From contig JAMNXK010000006.1 in the NCBI GenBank assembly GCA_023653245.1, positions 1 through 29,984 of the forward strand: DNA of 29,984 nucleotides, read 5' to 3'. The DNA is from Tagaea sp. Its GTDB lineage: Bacteria > Pseudomonadota > Alphaproteobacteria > CACIAM-22H2. This document shows, in pieces, positions 6,831 to 14,790 of the stretch. The notes below the pieces were generated by a model. It worked only from the letters and a program-made list of their open reading frames with translations. It searched no databases and was not told where the DNA came from. Each line of letters starts with the position of its first letter. The stretch's first letter is position 1. Made by a program: the position numbers and the translations under genes.

Positions 6831-9083
6831 TCATCGGATTTGCGGACCCTCGGGATAGTAGAAGCTTTGGTAGGTTTGAAAGAGAACCTTGAGGTCCTCG
6901 CCGCTCCCGTAGATGCCCGACCGGCGCGCGCCTTCGGGCATCGCGGCGAACGCCAGACAGCCGTCCGCGACGTGATCGTAGGGTTTGCGCGCGACGATCT
7001 TGGCCAGCAACGGCGTCGCCATGGCGTACCGCTCAGCATCCAGACAGAGCCCGGCTAAGTATTCCAGATGCCGGATCGCCTCGCGTCGAAGGGCGAGCGA
7101 CCTGTCGACGCATCGCGCGGCCAACCCGTCCGCGCCCGCGATCAGCAGCGGGCGAACCAGTCCGCCGATCGAATAGTAACTCTCCCATTCGCGCGTCATC
7201 CGCGCTTCGGCGCGGGCGACCGCCCCGTCGCGGTCGCCGATGCGCGCCAGGAACTCGACCGCAGCCGGCGAATCCTCGCCGGCCGCGAGATCTGGCGCGA
7301 ACCCAGCCGTCGCCGTAGGAATTTTAGCGAGCAACGCGTTGGCCAGCGCCAGGCGCGACGTCGCGTGGCGCGCCGGATCGAGCTTCGCCATTCGCGCCTC
7401 GATCGTTGCGCACGCCTCTGGTAAGCCGAGCGCGGCGCTCACCCGGTAGGCGACGCGGAGCGTTTCGATGTCCTCGGCTTGCGCGACGGCGGCGTCGAGG
7501 ATTCTCTTCGCTTCCGCCGTCTCGCCAGCGCGATGCAAGGCAACAGCCAAGGCCGGACGCCATGCGGGGTCTAGATCGCTCGCCGCGACGCGCGCCAGGA
7601 ATTCCGACTCCAGAGCGATCAAGCCCGCGCGGCGCGCAATCCAGGCGAACCGCAACCGCCAGGGCGGATTCCGCGACCCCGCGCGCGCCGTGAGCAGCTC
7701 GACGGCGAAGTCCGCGTCGCCCAGGGCCGCGGCGATCGCCGCGAAATGGGCCGCCCAGTGATCCGAAGCGAGCAGCACTGAAGAGTCGCCCGCCGACGTC
7801 CGCAAGTTCGGTGGCACGCCCGCGCGCATCGCCGCCGCCATTTCCTTCTGGACGTTCCAGAGAGCGGTCAAACGTCGCCAGCGCGCGTCGCCGGCCGGCC
7901 GGCCGCGGCGGGCGGCCCGCGCGCGCTCGATCCGCGGCCGATCGGCCAACGCGTCGATCCAGTCGATATCGGACTGCGCGCCCTCCGAATCGGCGGCCAA
8001 CGCCGCTTTGATGGCCCGCAACGCGTTGGGCGCGTCGGGCGCTAGGGCGCCCGCATGGATCGCGCGCGACACGACCGAACGCGGCGCCAGCAAGCCCGAC
8101 GCGTATCCATTCCACAGCGCGCGCAGCGCGAGCCGAAGCGCGGCCGGGTCTTGCGGCGGCGCGTCGTCGGCCAGACGTTGGAATTCGAACGCGGCGAAGG
8201 GTGTCGCCGAGCTGTCGGTGAAAAAATCTCCGAAGTCGCTATCGACCAAGCGGAAGCGGTCGCCGAAATCGTAATCCGACGGGTCGGCGACACTGTCGAT
8301 CGCGTGGCCGTAGCTATTGCGGAAAAACAGGCTTCCCCCGGGCACCGTCCATCGGCGGGCGAGGGCGAGATAGCCGTTGGCGACGTCGGCGTCCATTTCC
8401 TGCATGGAATTGGCGTTCACGAACGCGTCGAGACGGCAGTCGAAGCTTTCGGCGGCGTAGGCGTTGACGAAGGTGAAGCCGCCATCGACCGGCGCGACGC
8501 GCGCCGTGTCGGGCTTGAAGCGCAGCGCGGCGTTCGGGTGGGCGGCCGTCAGATAGAAGGTCTGATAGAAGAGCGTCTCGGGGATATCGACGGAAATCGC
8601 GGTCAAGCGGTCGCCGTACCAGGCTCGCAGCGCGGCGAGCAGAAGGCCTTGGCCGCCGCCGACCTCCATGATCGTGGGTCGCGCGACGCCGCGCGCCTCG
8701 AGCGAGCGCACGATGCCCGCGGCGATCGTCAAGTGCTTGAGGTAGACGCTCGAGAACTTGCGGCCCTCGACGTCGATCTCGCGCATGGGAAGGCCGATTT
8801 CCGGCTCCCCTTTCGCCACCAGTGCGCGGACGATGGGATCTTCGGTGTCGGCGATCGTTTCATCGACGAAGTAGTCGAAAATGTTGATGTGGAGCGTGAC
8901 GTAGCTCCCGGGTCGGCGCATGCGGATCATCTCGCCGAGGGGATAGCGCGCGCCCTTGCGAGCGATCGAATGCACCCAAGTATCGGCGATGTTCCGTTTC
9001 GTCGCGTCGCAGGAATCCGCGAACTCGGCGCAACGCGCGTAGGCCGCAGCAAACTCGGCAGCGTTCATCTTTTTCGGAACCAC
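6831..9083 (-). CDS. Putative sugar O-methyltransferase with long helical C-terminal extension
   Basis: A protein of about 750 residues. The N-terminal half matches the 'putative sugar O-methyltransferase' group. It has a helical start, YVTLHINIFDYF (61-72), FSSVYLKHLTIAAGIV (110-125), SAM motif I as IMEVGGGQG (138-146), then SVDIPETLFYQTFYL and NANSMQEMD. From about residue 330 an Ala/Arg-rich helical region follows with TPR/HEAT-like periodicity (LALALHRAGETAEAKRILDAA, ALGLPEACATIEARMAKLD). This roughly doubles the protein compared with a lone methyltransferase domain. Two starts are possible, GTG 9083 (used) or ATG 9068; neither has a clear ribosome-binding site. It is the last gene of the 22-gene run. 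Its acceptor is presumably a sugar of the surface glycan. I see no signal peptide or membrane segment. Confidence 0.8.
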   Translation of the reverse strand: MVPKKMNAAEFAAAYARCAEFADSCDATKRNIADTWVHSIARKGARYPLGEMIRMRRPGSYVTLHINIFDYFVDETIADTEDPIVRALVAKGEPEIGLPMREIDVEGRKFSSVYLKHLTIAAGIVRSLEARGVARPTIMEVGGGQGLLLAALRAWYGDRLTAISVDIPETLFYQTFYLTAAHPNAALRFKPDTARVAPVDGGFTFVNAYAAESFDCRLDAFVNANSMQEMDADVANGYLALARRWTVPGGSLFFRNSYGHAIDSVADPSDYDFGDRFRLVDSDFGDFFTDSSATPFAAFEFQRLADDAPPQDPAALRLALRALWNGYASGLLAPRSVVSRAIHAGALAPDAPNALRAIKAALAADSEGAQSDIDWIDALADRPRIERARAARRGRPAGDARWRRLTALWNVQKEMAAAMRAGVPPNLRTSAGDSSVLLASDHWAAHFAAIAAALGDADFAVELLTARAGSRNPPWRLRFAWIARRAGLIALESEFLARVAASDLDPAWRPALAVALHRAGETAEAKRILDAAVAQAEDIETLRVAYRVSAALGLPEACATIEARMAKLDPARHATSRLALANALLAKIPTATAGFAPDLAAGEDSPAAVEFLARIGDRDGAVARAEARMTREWESYYSIGGLVRPLLIAGADGLAARCVDRSLALRREAIRHLEYLAGLCLDAERYAMATPLLAKIVARKPYDHVADGCLAFAAMPEGARRSGIYGSGEDLKVLFQTYQSFYYPEGPQIR

Positions 9084-9111
9084 GTCGTCGGGATCGGGAG
9101 GCGGGGGAGCT

Positions 9112-9627
9112 TCAGGGCGCGGAGAACGGGCGCAGCGCAGCGGCGCGCTTGAAACTCTCGGCCAGGAATCGGCGCAAGGCCTCGGGTTCCTCCGGGGCGA
9201 AATCCGCGAATTCGATGTCGTCGCGCACGAACGGGCCGTTGGTGATCTCGTGCAAGACCGCCATCTCGGTCCGCGGCAGGAACGAATGCCACTTCGCTTC
9301 GTTCATCCGGTGCTGGAACGCGTGTTCGCCGCCGGGGGCCGCCATGCGGATCGCATGCTCGGGCCGGCCGCGGTCGTCGAAGACCACCAGGTCGATCTCG
9401 CCCTCAATCATGTGGAAAGACTCGCTCTTGCCGACATGCCGATGGGGCCGGAACGCTAGATCGCGCGTCACCGCGATGATCATCTCGTGTACGGCGTCGT
9501 CGGGCGAACGATGCAAGCAAAGTCGCGACCGCCCCAGGGGACTGCGCCGCGCCTCGTCCTTCAGGAACGCGATCGTCCGGCGGTCCGCCGTGCAAACCGC
9601 TTCTTTGTTGTGGTGGACTTCGACCAT
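9112..9627 (-). CDS. wbuC: WbuC-family cupin metalloprotein
   Basis: A 171-residue single-domain cupin of the WbuC type found in O-antigen loci, whose reaction is not established. After an N-terminal segment with RRSPLGRSRLCLHRSPDD (27-44), the cupin metal site is seen as FRPHRHVGKSESFHMIEGE (59-77): His62, His64 and Glu69 are the expected ligands, with a further His near 106 or 114. The C-terminus EFADFAPEEPEALRRFLAES is typical of the family. It is placed 16 bases after the radical SAM gene and 28 bases before the sugar O-methyltransferase gene, in the same orientation. An AGG about 10 bases upstream of ATG 9627 may serve as the ribosome site. A role in sugar modification or isomerisation is guessed from context only. 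Confidence 0.85.
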   Translation of the reverse strand: MVEVHHNKEAVCTADRRTIAFLKDEARRSPLGRSRLCLHRSPDDAVHEMIIAVTRDLAFRPHRHVGKSESFHMIEGEIDLVVFDDRGRPEHAIRMAAPGGEHAFQHRMNEAKWHSFLPRTEMAVLHEITNGPFVRDDIEFADFAPEEPEALRRFLAESFKRAAALRPFSAP

Positions 9628-9643
9628 GAAAATCGGCCTACGG

Positions 9644-11566
9644 TCAGGCCGCTTCGAAAGCGTAGAGCGTCGGGTCGGGTGGCAGGCCGCCCGGCATCAG
9701 AAGCGGAATGTGCTTGTTCTTGAAGTCGCCGCCGGCCAGATCCTCGACCGACAGGCCGAAAGCGGCAAAGCGGTCGGCCCAATAGGGCGAGGTACGCAAG
9801 CGCCGCTCCAGCCGTTCGATCAACGAAGGCGCGATGCGGCCCGTCGCGCGATGCTCGAGCACGCCCTGGAAGTAGAGCGCGAAACCGTTCTCGGGCGAAA
9901 TGATGTCGGCGAGCGACTTGAGATGCGCGGTCTGCTGTTCGAGCTTCGCGGGCCGGCTTTCGGTGAACAGCCGGTGGAAGTTCAGGTGGTAGTTCATGTA
10001 GAACCAGATGTCGGTGATCTTGTCGGCCGGCGGCACCTGGTCGAGCGGGATCGCGGCGAAAGCCTCGGCGAAGCCAAGTTCGGCCATGCGCAGACCCTGT
10101 TCGATCTCGGTCTGCTTGCCGAAGCTGCCGCCCATGAAGCGCAGCTCCTTGCTGCCCACGTCCTGGATCAGACCCTGGGCGACCATCGAATCGTAGATCG
10201 GCGTATTGGGCAGAGGTTGCAGCGGGCTGATCCGATACCAGTCGCAATCCATCGCGCGCGCGACGTTGATGGTATCGAGCACCATCGACATCGTCTCGCC
10301 CGGGAAGCCGACCATCAGCAGGATCGAGGTGTAGATGCGCTCGTGCTTGCGTAGGATCTCGGCGGCGTTGAGGAAGTTGCGGACCGTGCCGGGCTTCTTG
10401 ACCTCGCGCAGGATCTTCGGATTGCCGGACTCCATGCCGATATTGACCGCGATGCACCCCGACTCGGCCATCGCGTGGGCGATCTCCTCGGTCACCGAGG
10501 CGGCGATCAACCCGTTGGAGGCGTCCCAGGTCAGCGGCAAGCGGCGCTTGGCCAACTCGTCGAACATAGCCACCGCGCGGCGCTCGTCCTTGAGCAGGTC
10601 GTCGTCGAGCCACATCACGTGGCCGACGCCGTAGCGCGCGACCAGCATTTCCAACTCGTCGACCACGGCGACGTGGTCGCGCTGGCGCACGCCCTTGCCG
10701 TTGAAATTCCGCACCGAGCAGAAGGTGCATTGCGCGCGGCAGCCGCGGTTGGACAGCGACGTCGAGAACACCGTGCCCTTGGGCTTCAACGCGTAGAACG
10801 CGCCGACCGTGCCGAAGCGGGAATTCTCCGCCACGTCCATCAGATCGAAGGCCGGCGTCACGTCGATCGCCGCGTCGCCGGGGATGGCTTCCTGCAGGAA
10901 GCGCAGGCGCGTGACCTTGCCGTCTTCGCCCGGGCCGCCGTTGAAGATCACTTGGGCGAGTTTTTCGGCGCCCGCGCGACGCTCGACGACGTCGACGAAG
11001 GCCGGAAAGGCTTGATCGGCTTCGCGCAGGAACGCGAAGCGTGCCTCGGGAACATCGTCCAGGATGCGCTCGACGTCGTTTGAGACGTGGACGCCGCCGA
11101 TCGCCACCGGCACGCCCGCGCGGTCGGCCGCGTGCGCGACGACCTGCTTGAGCGAGGCGTGCGTCATCGTGAACATGCAGGTCACGCCGATCAGATCGGG
11201 CCGCGCCTCGGCGATCGCCGCGTCGAGCGCCGCCTTCCAGGTCGCGGTGTGGTCGAACTCCGTCGCCGCCTTGGTCGCGGCCACGCGCCGGAGAACGGCG
11301 TGGTTCAGATTGACCAGTGCGACGTCGACGCCGCGCGCGCGCAGTTGGGCGGCGATGACGCCCAGGCCGTAGGGCGGATAGTTCGTGTACCGGCCGCGCT
11401 TGGCGGTATCCCAGCGGAACAACTCGGCGTCCGTGTCGGGCGGCGTCACCAGAAGGACGCGACCGATCCGGCGGGCGGGAAGCGCCGAATCGAGAAACGC
11501 CTCGACGGCGTTCGAGTCGGGCTTGATCGCCAGTCGCGCCAGCGTATCGGAGTTGCAGGTGGCCAT
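9644..11566 (-). CDS. B12-binding-type radical SAM enzyme
   Basis: A 640-residue class-B-like radical SAM protein. Residues about 35-195 form a Rossmann cobalamin-binding-like domain (RVLLVTPPDTD, YPPYGLGVIAAQLRARGVDV, DLIGVTCMFTMTHASLK, PVAIGGVHVSND) without a DxHxxG motif, as in many B12 radical SAM methyltransferases. The 4Fe-4S binding CxxxCxxC is at Cys276, Cys280 and Cys283, in SNRGCRAQCTFC. It is followed by MWLDDDLLKDE and NIGMESGNPKILREVKKPGT. In a glycan locus the likely job is C- or P-methylation or another radical rearrangement of a sugar; no substrate can be read out. I use ATG 11566; ATG 11590 is 8 codons longer and equally possible. A candidate promoter lies just upstream, so it may also be expressed separately from the long operon. 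Confidence 0.83.
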   Translation of the reverse strand: MATCNSDTLARLAIKPDSNAVEAFLDSALPARRIGRVLLVTPPDTDAELFRWDTAKRGRYTNYPPYGLGVIAAQLRARGVDVALVNLNHAVLRRVAATKAATEFDHTATWKAALDAAIAEARPDLIGVTCMFTMTHASLKQVVAHAADRAGVPVAIGGVHVSNDVERILDDVPEARFAFLREADQAFPAFVDVVERRAGAEKLAQVIFNGGPGEDGKVTRLRFLQEAIPGDAAIDVTPAFDLMDVAENSRFGTVGAFYALKPKGTVFSTSLSNRGCRAQCTFCSVRNFNGKGVRQRDHVAVVDELEMLVARYGVGHVMWLDDDLLKDERRAVAMFDELAKRRLPLTWDASNGLIAASVTEEIAHAMAESGCIAVNIGMESGNPKILREVKKPGTVRNFLNAAEILRKHERIYTSILLMVGFPGETMSMVLDTINVARAMDCDWYRISPLQPLPNTPIYDSMVAQGLIQDVGSKELRFMGGSFGKQTEIEQGLRMAELGFAEAFAAIPLDQVPPADKITDIWFYMNYHLNFHRLFTESRPAKLEQQTAHLKSLADIISPENGFALYFQGVLEHRATGRIAPSLIERLERRLRTSPYWADRFAAFGLSVEDLAGGDFKNKHIPLLMPGGLPPDPTLYAFEAA

Positions 11567-11596
11567 CGGTTTCGCGGGTGGACGGAGCATCGACCT

Positions 11597-11610
11597 GGCG
11601 CGGGGGCGCC
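11597..11610 (-). other. Small GC hairpin in leader of radical SAM gene
   Basis: GGCGC-GGGG-GCGCC on the plus strand forms a 5-bp stem with a 4-base loop. It would lie about 7-20 bases into a transcript from the promoter at 11624-11652, immediately upstream of the ATG at 11590. No U-run follows, so it is not an intrinsic terminator. It could stabilise the 5' end or affect start choice. Confidence 0.3.
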
Positions 11611-11620
11611 GGGGCTCAAG

Positions 11621-11637
11621 CGGAATATGGAATTCCG
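11621..11637. promoter_or_regulatory. Inverted repeat CGGAAT-N5-ATTCCG over the internal -10 box
   Basis: A perfect 6-bp inverted repeat with a 5-base spacer that overlaps the predicted -10 hexamer of the internal promoter. Its position is that expected of a repressor operator. No regulator gene is in the window. Confidence 0.35.
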
Positions 11638-11652
11638 GAGCTACAAAGTCAA
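11624..11652 (-). promoter_or_regulatory. Candidate internal sigma70-type promoter before radical SAM gene
   Basis: On the minus strand TTGACT (11647-11652) is followed after exactly 17 bases by CATATT (11624-11629), 5/6 and 4/6 matches to the sigma70 consensus. It lies in the largest gap of the long operon (86 bases between the O-methyltransferase stop and ATG 11566) and would give a leader of roughly 25-50 bases. The hexamers are the only direct evidence. Confidence 0.5.
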
Positions 11653-12420
11653 CTATCCGACTTTTCCTTTCAATATCAACAACATGCCATTGGATATCGG
11701 CAGCAGAATACGACGGCAGTCGTGCCATTTCGCCGCTTCGCGCAAAGCAGCGCGCACGCCCTTGCCCTTCGGCGTGGTCGGCACGGGGTTGAGCACGTCG
11801 CCGTGGAACAGCGCGTCGTCGACGACCATGACGCCGCCTTGCGCCAGATGCGGGCGCAGCATGCGCATGTAGACGGCGTAATTGTCCTTGTCGCCGTCGA
11901 TGAAGATCAGGCCGAACCGCGCGCGCGCGGGCAACCCGCGCAGGATGCGCTTGGCGTCGCCGACGCGCAGATCGACCTTCTTGGCGACGCCGTTGCGCCG
12001 GAAATTCTCGGCCGCGATGGCGGCGAACTCGGCGCCGCGTTCGATGGTCGTCAGCTTGCCGCCATCGGGGAGCGCGCGGGCGAGGTAGCTCCCGGAAATG
12101 CCGATGAAGGTGCCGACCTCCAGCGCGCGCGTGGCGCCGGTCAGCGCCACGAGCATCTGCAGGAAGCGCAGCGCCACGGGATTCGAGCCCATCTCCTCGG
12201 GCGTGAACTTGTCGGTGACGGCCAGATCGAGTTCCTCGGCCGGTGCGCGCAATCCGCAGGTCGACGCGATCGCGCCGTAAAGCGCCGGGAAGAACGCCGC
12301 GCGATCGCCGGCGAAGAGCTCGACATGCGGAGCCTGGTCGGCGAGCAGCTTGTCGGCGTAGGCGAGTTTGCGCTTGCCCCGCGCCACGCCGGCCACGCCT
12401 TCGCGCGCGGCGGCGCTCAT
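11653..12420 (-). CDS. Class I SAM O-methyltransferase, CCoAOMT-like
   Basis: A 255-residue methyltransferase of the caffeoyl-CoA / catechol O-methyltransferase-like family. The lid and N-terminal helix (DKFTPEEMGSNPVALRFL, 70-87) precede motif I RALEVGTFIGISGSYLA (98-114). Motif II LTTIER follows, and FIDGDKDNY (about 175) is the metal-binding block, with VVDDALFHGDV after it. The residue spacing DGDKxxY and VDDxL matches the cation-dependent subgroup. ATG 12420 overlaps the transketolase C-subunit stop (ATGA). Its stop is TAG at 11653. A sugar hydroxyl is a plausible acceptor because of location; the family itself does not prove that. It is the gene before the internal promoter. Confidence 0.85.
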   Translation of the reverse strand: MSAAAREGVAGVARGKRKLAYADKLLADQAPHVELFAGDRAAFFPALYGAIASTCGLRAPAEELDLAVTDKFTPEEMGSNPVALRFLQMLVALTGATRALEVGTFIGISGSYLARALPDGGKLTTIERGAEFAAIAAENFRRNGVAKKVDLRVGDAKRILRGLPARARFGLIFIDGDKDNYAVYMRMLRPHLAQGGVMVVDDALFHGDVLNPVPTTPKGKGVRAALREAAKWHDCRRILLPISNGMLLILKGKVG

Positions 12421-13328
12421 GCCGAGATCTCCAGGATGCGCGCGGGTGACAGCCCGTGCGCGGCCAAGAGGTCGTCGTGGTCGCCGTAGTTGTGGACGAA
12501 CTCGTCGCGCAGCGTGAAGCAGTCGAGGCGGCACGTCGCCCGCGTGTCCCAAGCGATCTGCTTGACCATCGCGGCGAGCCCACCCATCGGCGCGTGCTCT
12601 TCGATCACCAGCACCTGGGCGTGGGCGCGCAGCGCCTCGATCACGCCGTCGCGGTCGAGCGGCTTGAGCGTGTGGCAGGACACCAGCGAGACCGACTTGC
12701 CCTTGGCGGCGAAGCCGTCGGCGACCTGCGTCGCCATCTTGGCGATCACGCCGTGCGTCAGGATGCACACGTCGCGCCCGCGGCGCAGATAGCGCAGCTT
12801 GCCGAAGCGCCAGGGCTCCGCGTCCTTGGTGAGCACCGGTTCGCCCGCCTTGCCCATGCGCAGATAGACCGGGCCCGCGGTCTGCGCCGCGCAATGGCGC
12901 GTGGCGTCCACCACTTCGGCCGGATCGCACGGCGCGACGATCTGCATGTTGGGCAAAGCGCCGGCGATCGCGATGTCTTCCTGACTGTGATGCGTACCGC
13001 CGAGCGTGGAGTAGATCACGCCCGCGCCCATGCCCACGACGGTGACCGGTAGATTCTGGTAGCACAGATCGACGCGCACCATCTCGAACGGCCGGTAGAG
13101 CGCGAAGGTCGCGATCGTGTAGGCGAAGGGCTTCATGCCGCGCAAGGCGAGGCCGGCGCAGATGCCGATCATAGTTTGCTCGGCCACACCCACGTTCACG
13201 AAGCGGTCGGGATACTGGGCGCTGAATTTCGCCATGCTGCCGACGGGCGAAATGTCGGCGACCACGACGCACACGTTCGAGTCGCGCGTTGCGCATTCGT
13301 ATAGGGCTTCCGAGAACGCGTTTCTCAC
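12417..13328 (-). CDS. Transketolase-like subunit, C-terminal half
   Basis: A 303-residue protein matching the pyrimidine-binding and C-terminal domains of split transketolases. The catalytic Glu is Glu50 in VGVAEQTMIGICAGLALRG (47-65). YTIATFALYRPFEMVRVDLC (about 70-90), STLGGTHHSQEDIAI and VAPCDPAEV are the conserved ThDP-domain blocks, and HAPMGGLAAMV lies in the C-terminal domain. The GTG start at 13328 overlaps the stop of the N-terminal subunit (GTGA), so the two halves are made in series and presumably assemble as a heterotetramer. Transketolase moves two-carbon ketol units between sugar phosphates. Here the product could be sedoheptulose 7-phosphate for the heptose genes, or a branched sugar precursor. 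DXS is less likely given the split form. Confidence 0.88.
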   Translation of the reverse strand: MRNAFSEALYECATRDSNVCVVVADISPVGSMAKFSAQYPDRFVNVGVAEQTMIGICAGLALRGMKPFAYTIATFALYRPFEMVRVDLCYQNLPVTVVGMGAGVIYSTLGGTHHSQEDIAIAGALPNMQIVAPCDPAEVVDATRHCAAQTAGPVYLRMGKAGEPVLTKDAEPWRFGKLRYLRRGRDVCILTHGVIAKMATQVADGFAAKGKSVSLVSCHTLKPLDRDGVIEALRAHAQVLVIEEHAPMGGLAAMVKQIAWDTRATCRLDCFTLRDEFVHNYGDHDDLLAAHGLSPARILEISA

Positions 13329-14131
13329 TTGGCGGCCTCCAATTCGGCGACGGCTTTGGCGTATTCGTCCTTGTTGGGCGAGCGGTAGTGCCAGATCGGC
13401 ACGTTCTCCATGTAGCTCACGCCTTTGCCCTTGGTGGTGCGAGCCACGACCATCGTGGGCTTGCCGGGAACGCGCGCGCGCGCGGCCTCGACGATCGCCG
13501 CCGAATCGTGGCCGGGCACCTCGTGGGTCTCCCAGCCGAAATCGCGGAACTTGGCGGCGAGCGGATAGAAGCTCGGATGGGTGACCGAGGTTCGCCCCAA
13601 GCTCTGGAAGTCGTTGTTGTCGACGAAAGCGACGAGATTGCCGAGCTTGAGCGAGGAGGCCATCATCAAAGCTTCCCACGTCGACCCTTCCTGCACCTCG
13701 CCGTCCGACAGCACGACGTAGATATCCGCAGTGCTCCCGCGCACCCGCTCGGCGAGCGCCATGCCCACCGCCATCGACATGCCGTGACCGAGCGAACCGG
13801 TCGCCGCCTCGATGCCGGGCGTCCCGTAATCGGGGTGCACGCCCAACCGGCCCTTGGGCGTGCAATATGCGTCGAGATCGGCGCGGGACAGCGTGCCGCG
13901 TTCCTCCAGGATCGCGTACTGGATCATGCAGCCGTGCCCCTTGGACAACAGGAAGCCGTCGCGCGCGCCCATCAGGCCGTAGTAGCAGGCGTCGACGATC
14001 TCGGTGCAGGAATAGGCCGAGCCAATATGCAACGCCGAGACCTGCTGGGAGATGTCGAGAATGCGCCGCCGGAAGCGCTTGCAGCGCGCCGCGGCGGCCG
14101 CGCCGTCGAACTCGTTCTTGAGGATCGCCAT
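13325..14131 (-). CDS. Transketolase-like subunit, N-terminal half
   Basis: A 268-residue thiamine-diphosphate-binding half of a split transketolase. Key blocks are HIGSAYSCTEI (35-45), LLSKGHGCM (61-69), GSLGHGMSMAVGMAL (112-126), and the ThDP/Mg motif SDGEVQEGSTWEA (142-154) ending with Asn172-Asn173 in VDNND. Position 142 is Ser where GDG is usual. ATG 14131 is preceded by AGGG about 7 bases upstream and lies 8 bases after the previous methyltransferase stop; its own stop overlaps the C-subunit start. Split transketolases in carbohydrate loci are known, but housekeeping transketolase is normally one chain of about 650 residues. This pair is therefore likely a dedicated pathway enzyme. Confidence 0.88.
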   Translation of the reverse strand: MAILKNEFDGAAAAARCKRFRRRILDISQQVSALHIGSAYSCTEIVDACYYGLMGARDGFLLSKGHGCMIQYAILEERGTLSRADLDAYCTPKGRLGVHPDYGTPGIEAATGSLGHGMSMAVGMALAERVRGSTADIYVVLSDGEVQEGSTWEALMMASSLKLGNLVAFVDNNDFQSLGRTSVTHPSFYPLAAKFRDFGWETHEVPGHDSAAIVEAARARVPGKPTMVVARTTKGKGVSYMENVPIWHYRSPNKDEYAKAVAELEAAK

Positions 14132-14139
14132 GGTCCGCC

Positions 14140-14790
14140 CTACTCGATGATCGTCCAGTACCAGTCGCCCGTGTAGCCTGCTTCGGCGAAGACCTTCTGC
14201 CAGCCCTCGGGATAGTCGTGGAAGCGGGCCGTCAGGACCCAATCCTCGAACACGGCCTTCTGCTCCGGCGTGCGGTAGGAATCGACCTGCACGAACGCCT
14301 TGCCGCCCGACACGCGCTGCAATTCGCGCAATGCCTTCACGCAGCCCGCGCGGTCGAGATTGTGGATCGTGTTGATCGACAGCGCGCAAGCGAATGCGCC
14401 GTCGGGGAACGGCAGGTCCGCCGCGTCGCCCAGATGCAGCCGGCCGACGGCCTCGGGCTCGCAGCGCATCAGCGCGTAGCGCGACACGTCAAGACCGAAC
14501 GCGTCCACGCCTTGGGACAGCAGGTCCTTCACGAGGAACCCCTTGGCGCAGCCGACGTCGAGCACCCGGTCGCCGGGCTCGAGGCCGAAATGCCGCACGA
14601 TGTCGCGCGCCACCGGCACCCAGCGCCCGTCGTAGCGGTAGCCGCCGTAGCCATACTCGCGCGGCCCGTCGAAATAGGCCTCGCCGTACTCGCGCGAGAC
14701 GCGGACATGCTCCTCGGTCTTGGCGTGGGCGCGCGCGCCGACGTTGCGTTTGCCCTTGGGCAAGGCGGACAGCAGACGGACTTCGCTCAT
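14140..14790 (-). CDS. Class I SAM-dependent methyltransferase
   Basis: A 216-residue methyltransferase. SAM motif I is RVLDVGCAKGFLVKDL (75-90). Acidic motif II is FGLDVSRYAL and motif IV is ALSINTIHNLD, with LPFPDGAF before it. The leading EYGEAYFDGPREYGYGGYRYDGRW (residues about 35-57) is a Tyr/Gly-rich stretch I associate with methyltransferases found beside transketolase-like genes in glycan clusters, but I cannot name the acceptor. ATG 14790 overlaps the upstream SDR stop (ATGA), and the stop codon TAG is 8 bases from the transketolase start. The C-terminus DWVLTARFHDYPEGWQKVFAEAGY probably forms the substrate lid. Confidence 0.82.
   Translation of the reverse strand: MSEVRLLSALPKGKRNVGARAHAKTEEHVRVSREYGEAYFDGPREYGYGGYRYDGRWVPVARDIVRHFGLEPGDRVLDVGCAKGFLVKDLLSQGVDAFGLDVSRYALMRCEPEAVGRLHLGDAADLPFPDGAFACALSINTIHNLDRAGCVKALRELQRVSGGKAFVQVDSYRTPEQKAVFEDWVLTARFHDYPEGWQKVFAEAGYTGDWYWTIIE

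Noticed and set aside
9644..12583. Apparent 979-codon fusion of O-methyltransferase region with the radical SAM protein
   Set aside because: The first about 330 codons are an out-of-frame reading of the O-methyltransferase gene; the real start is near 11566 or 11590.
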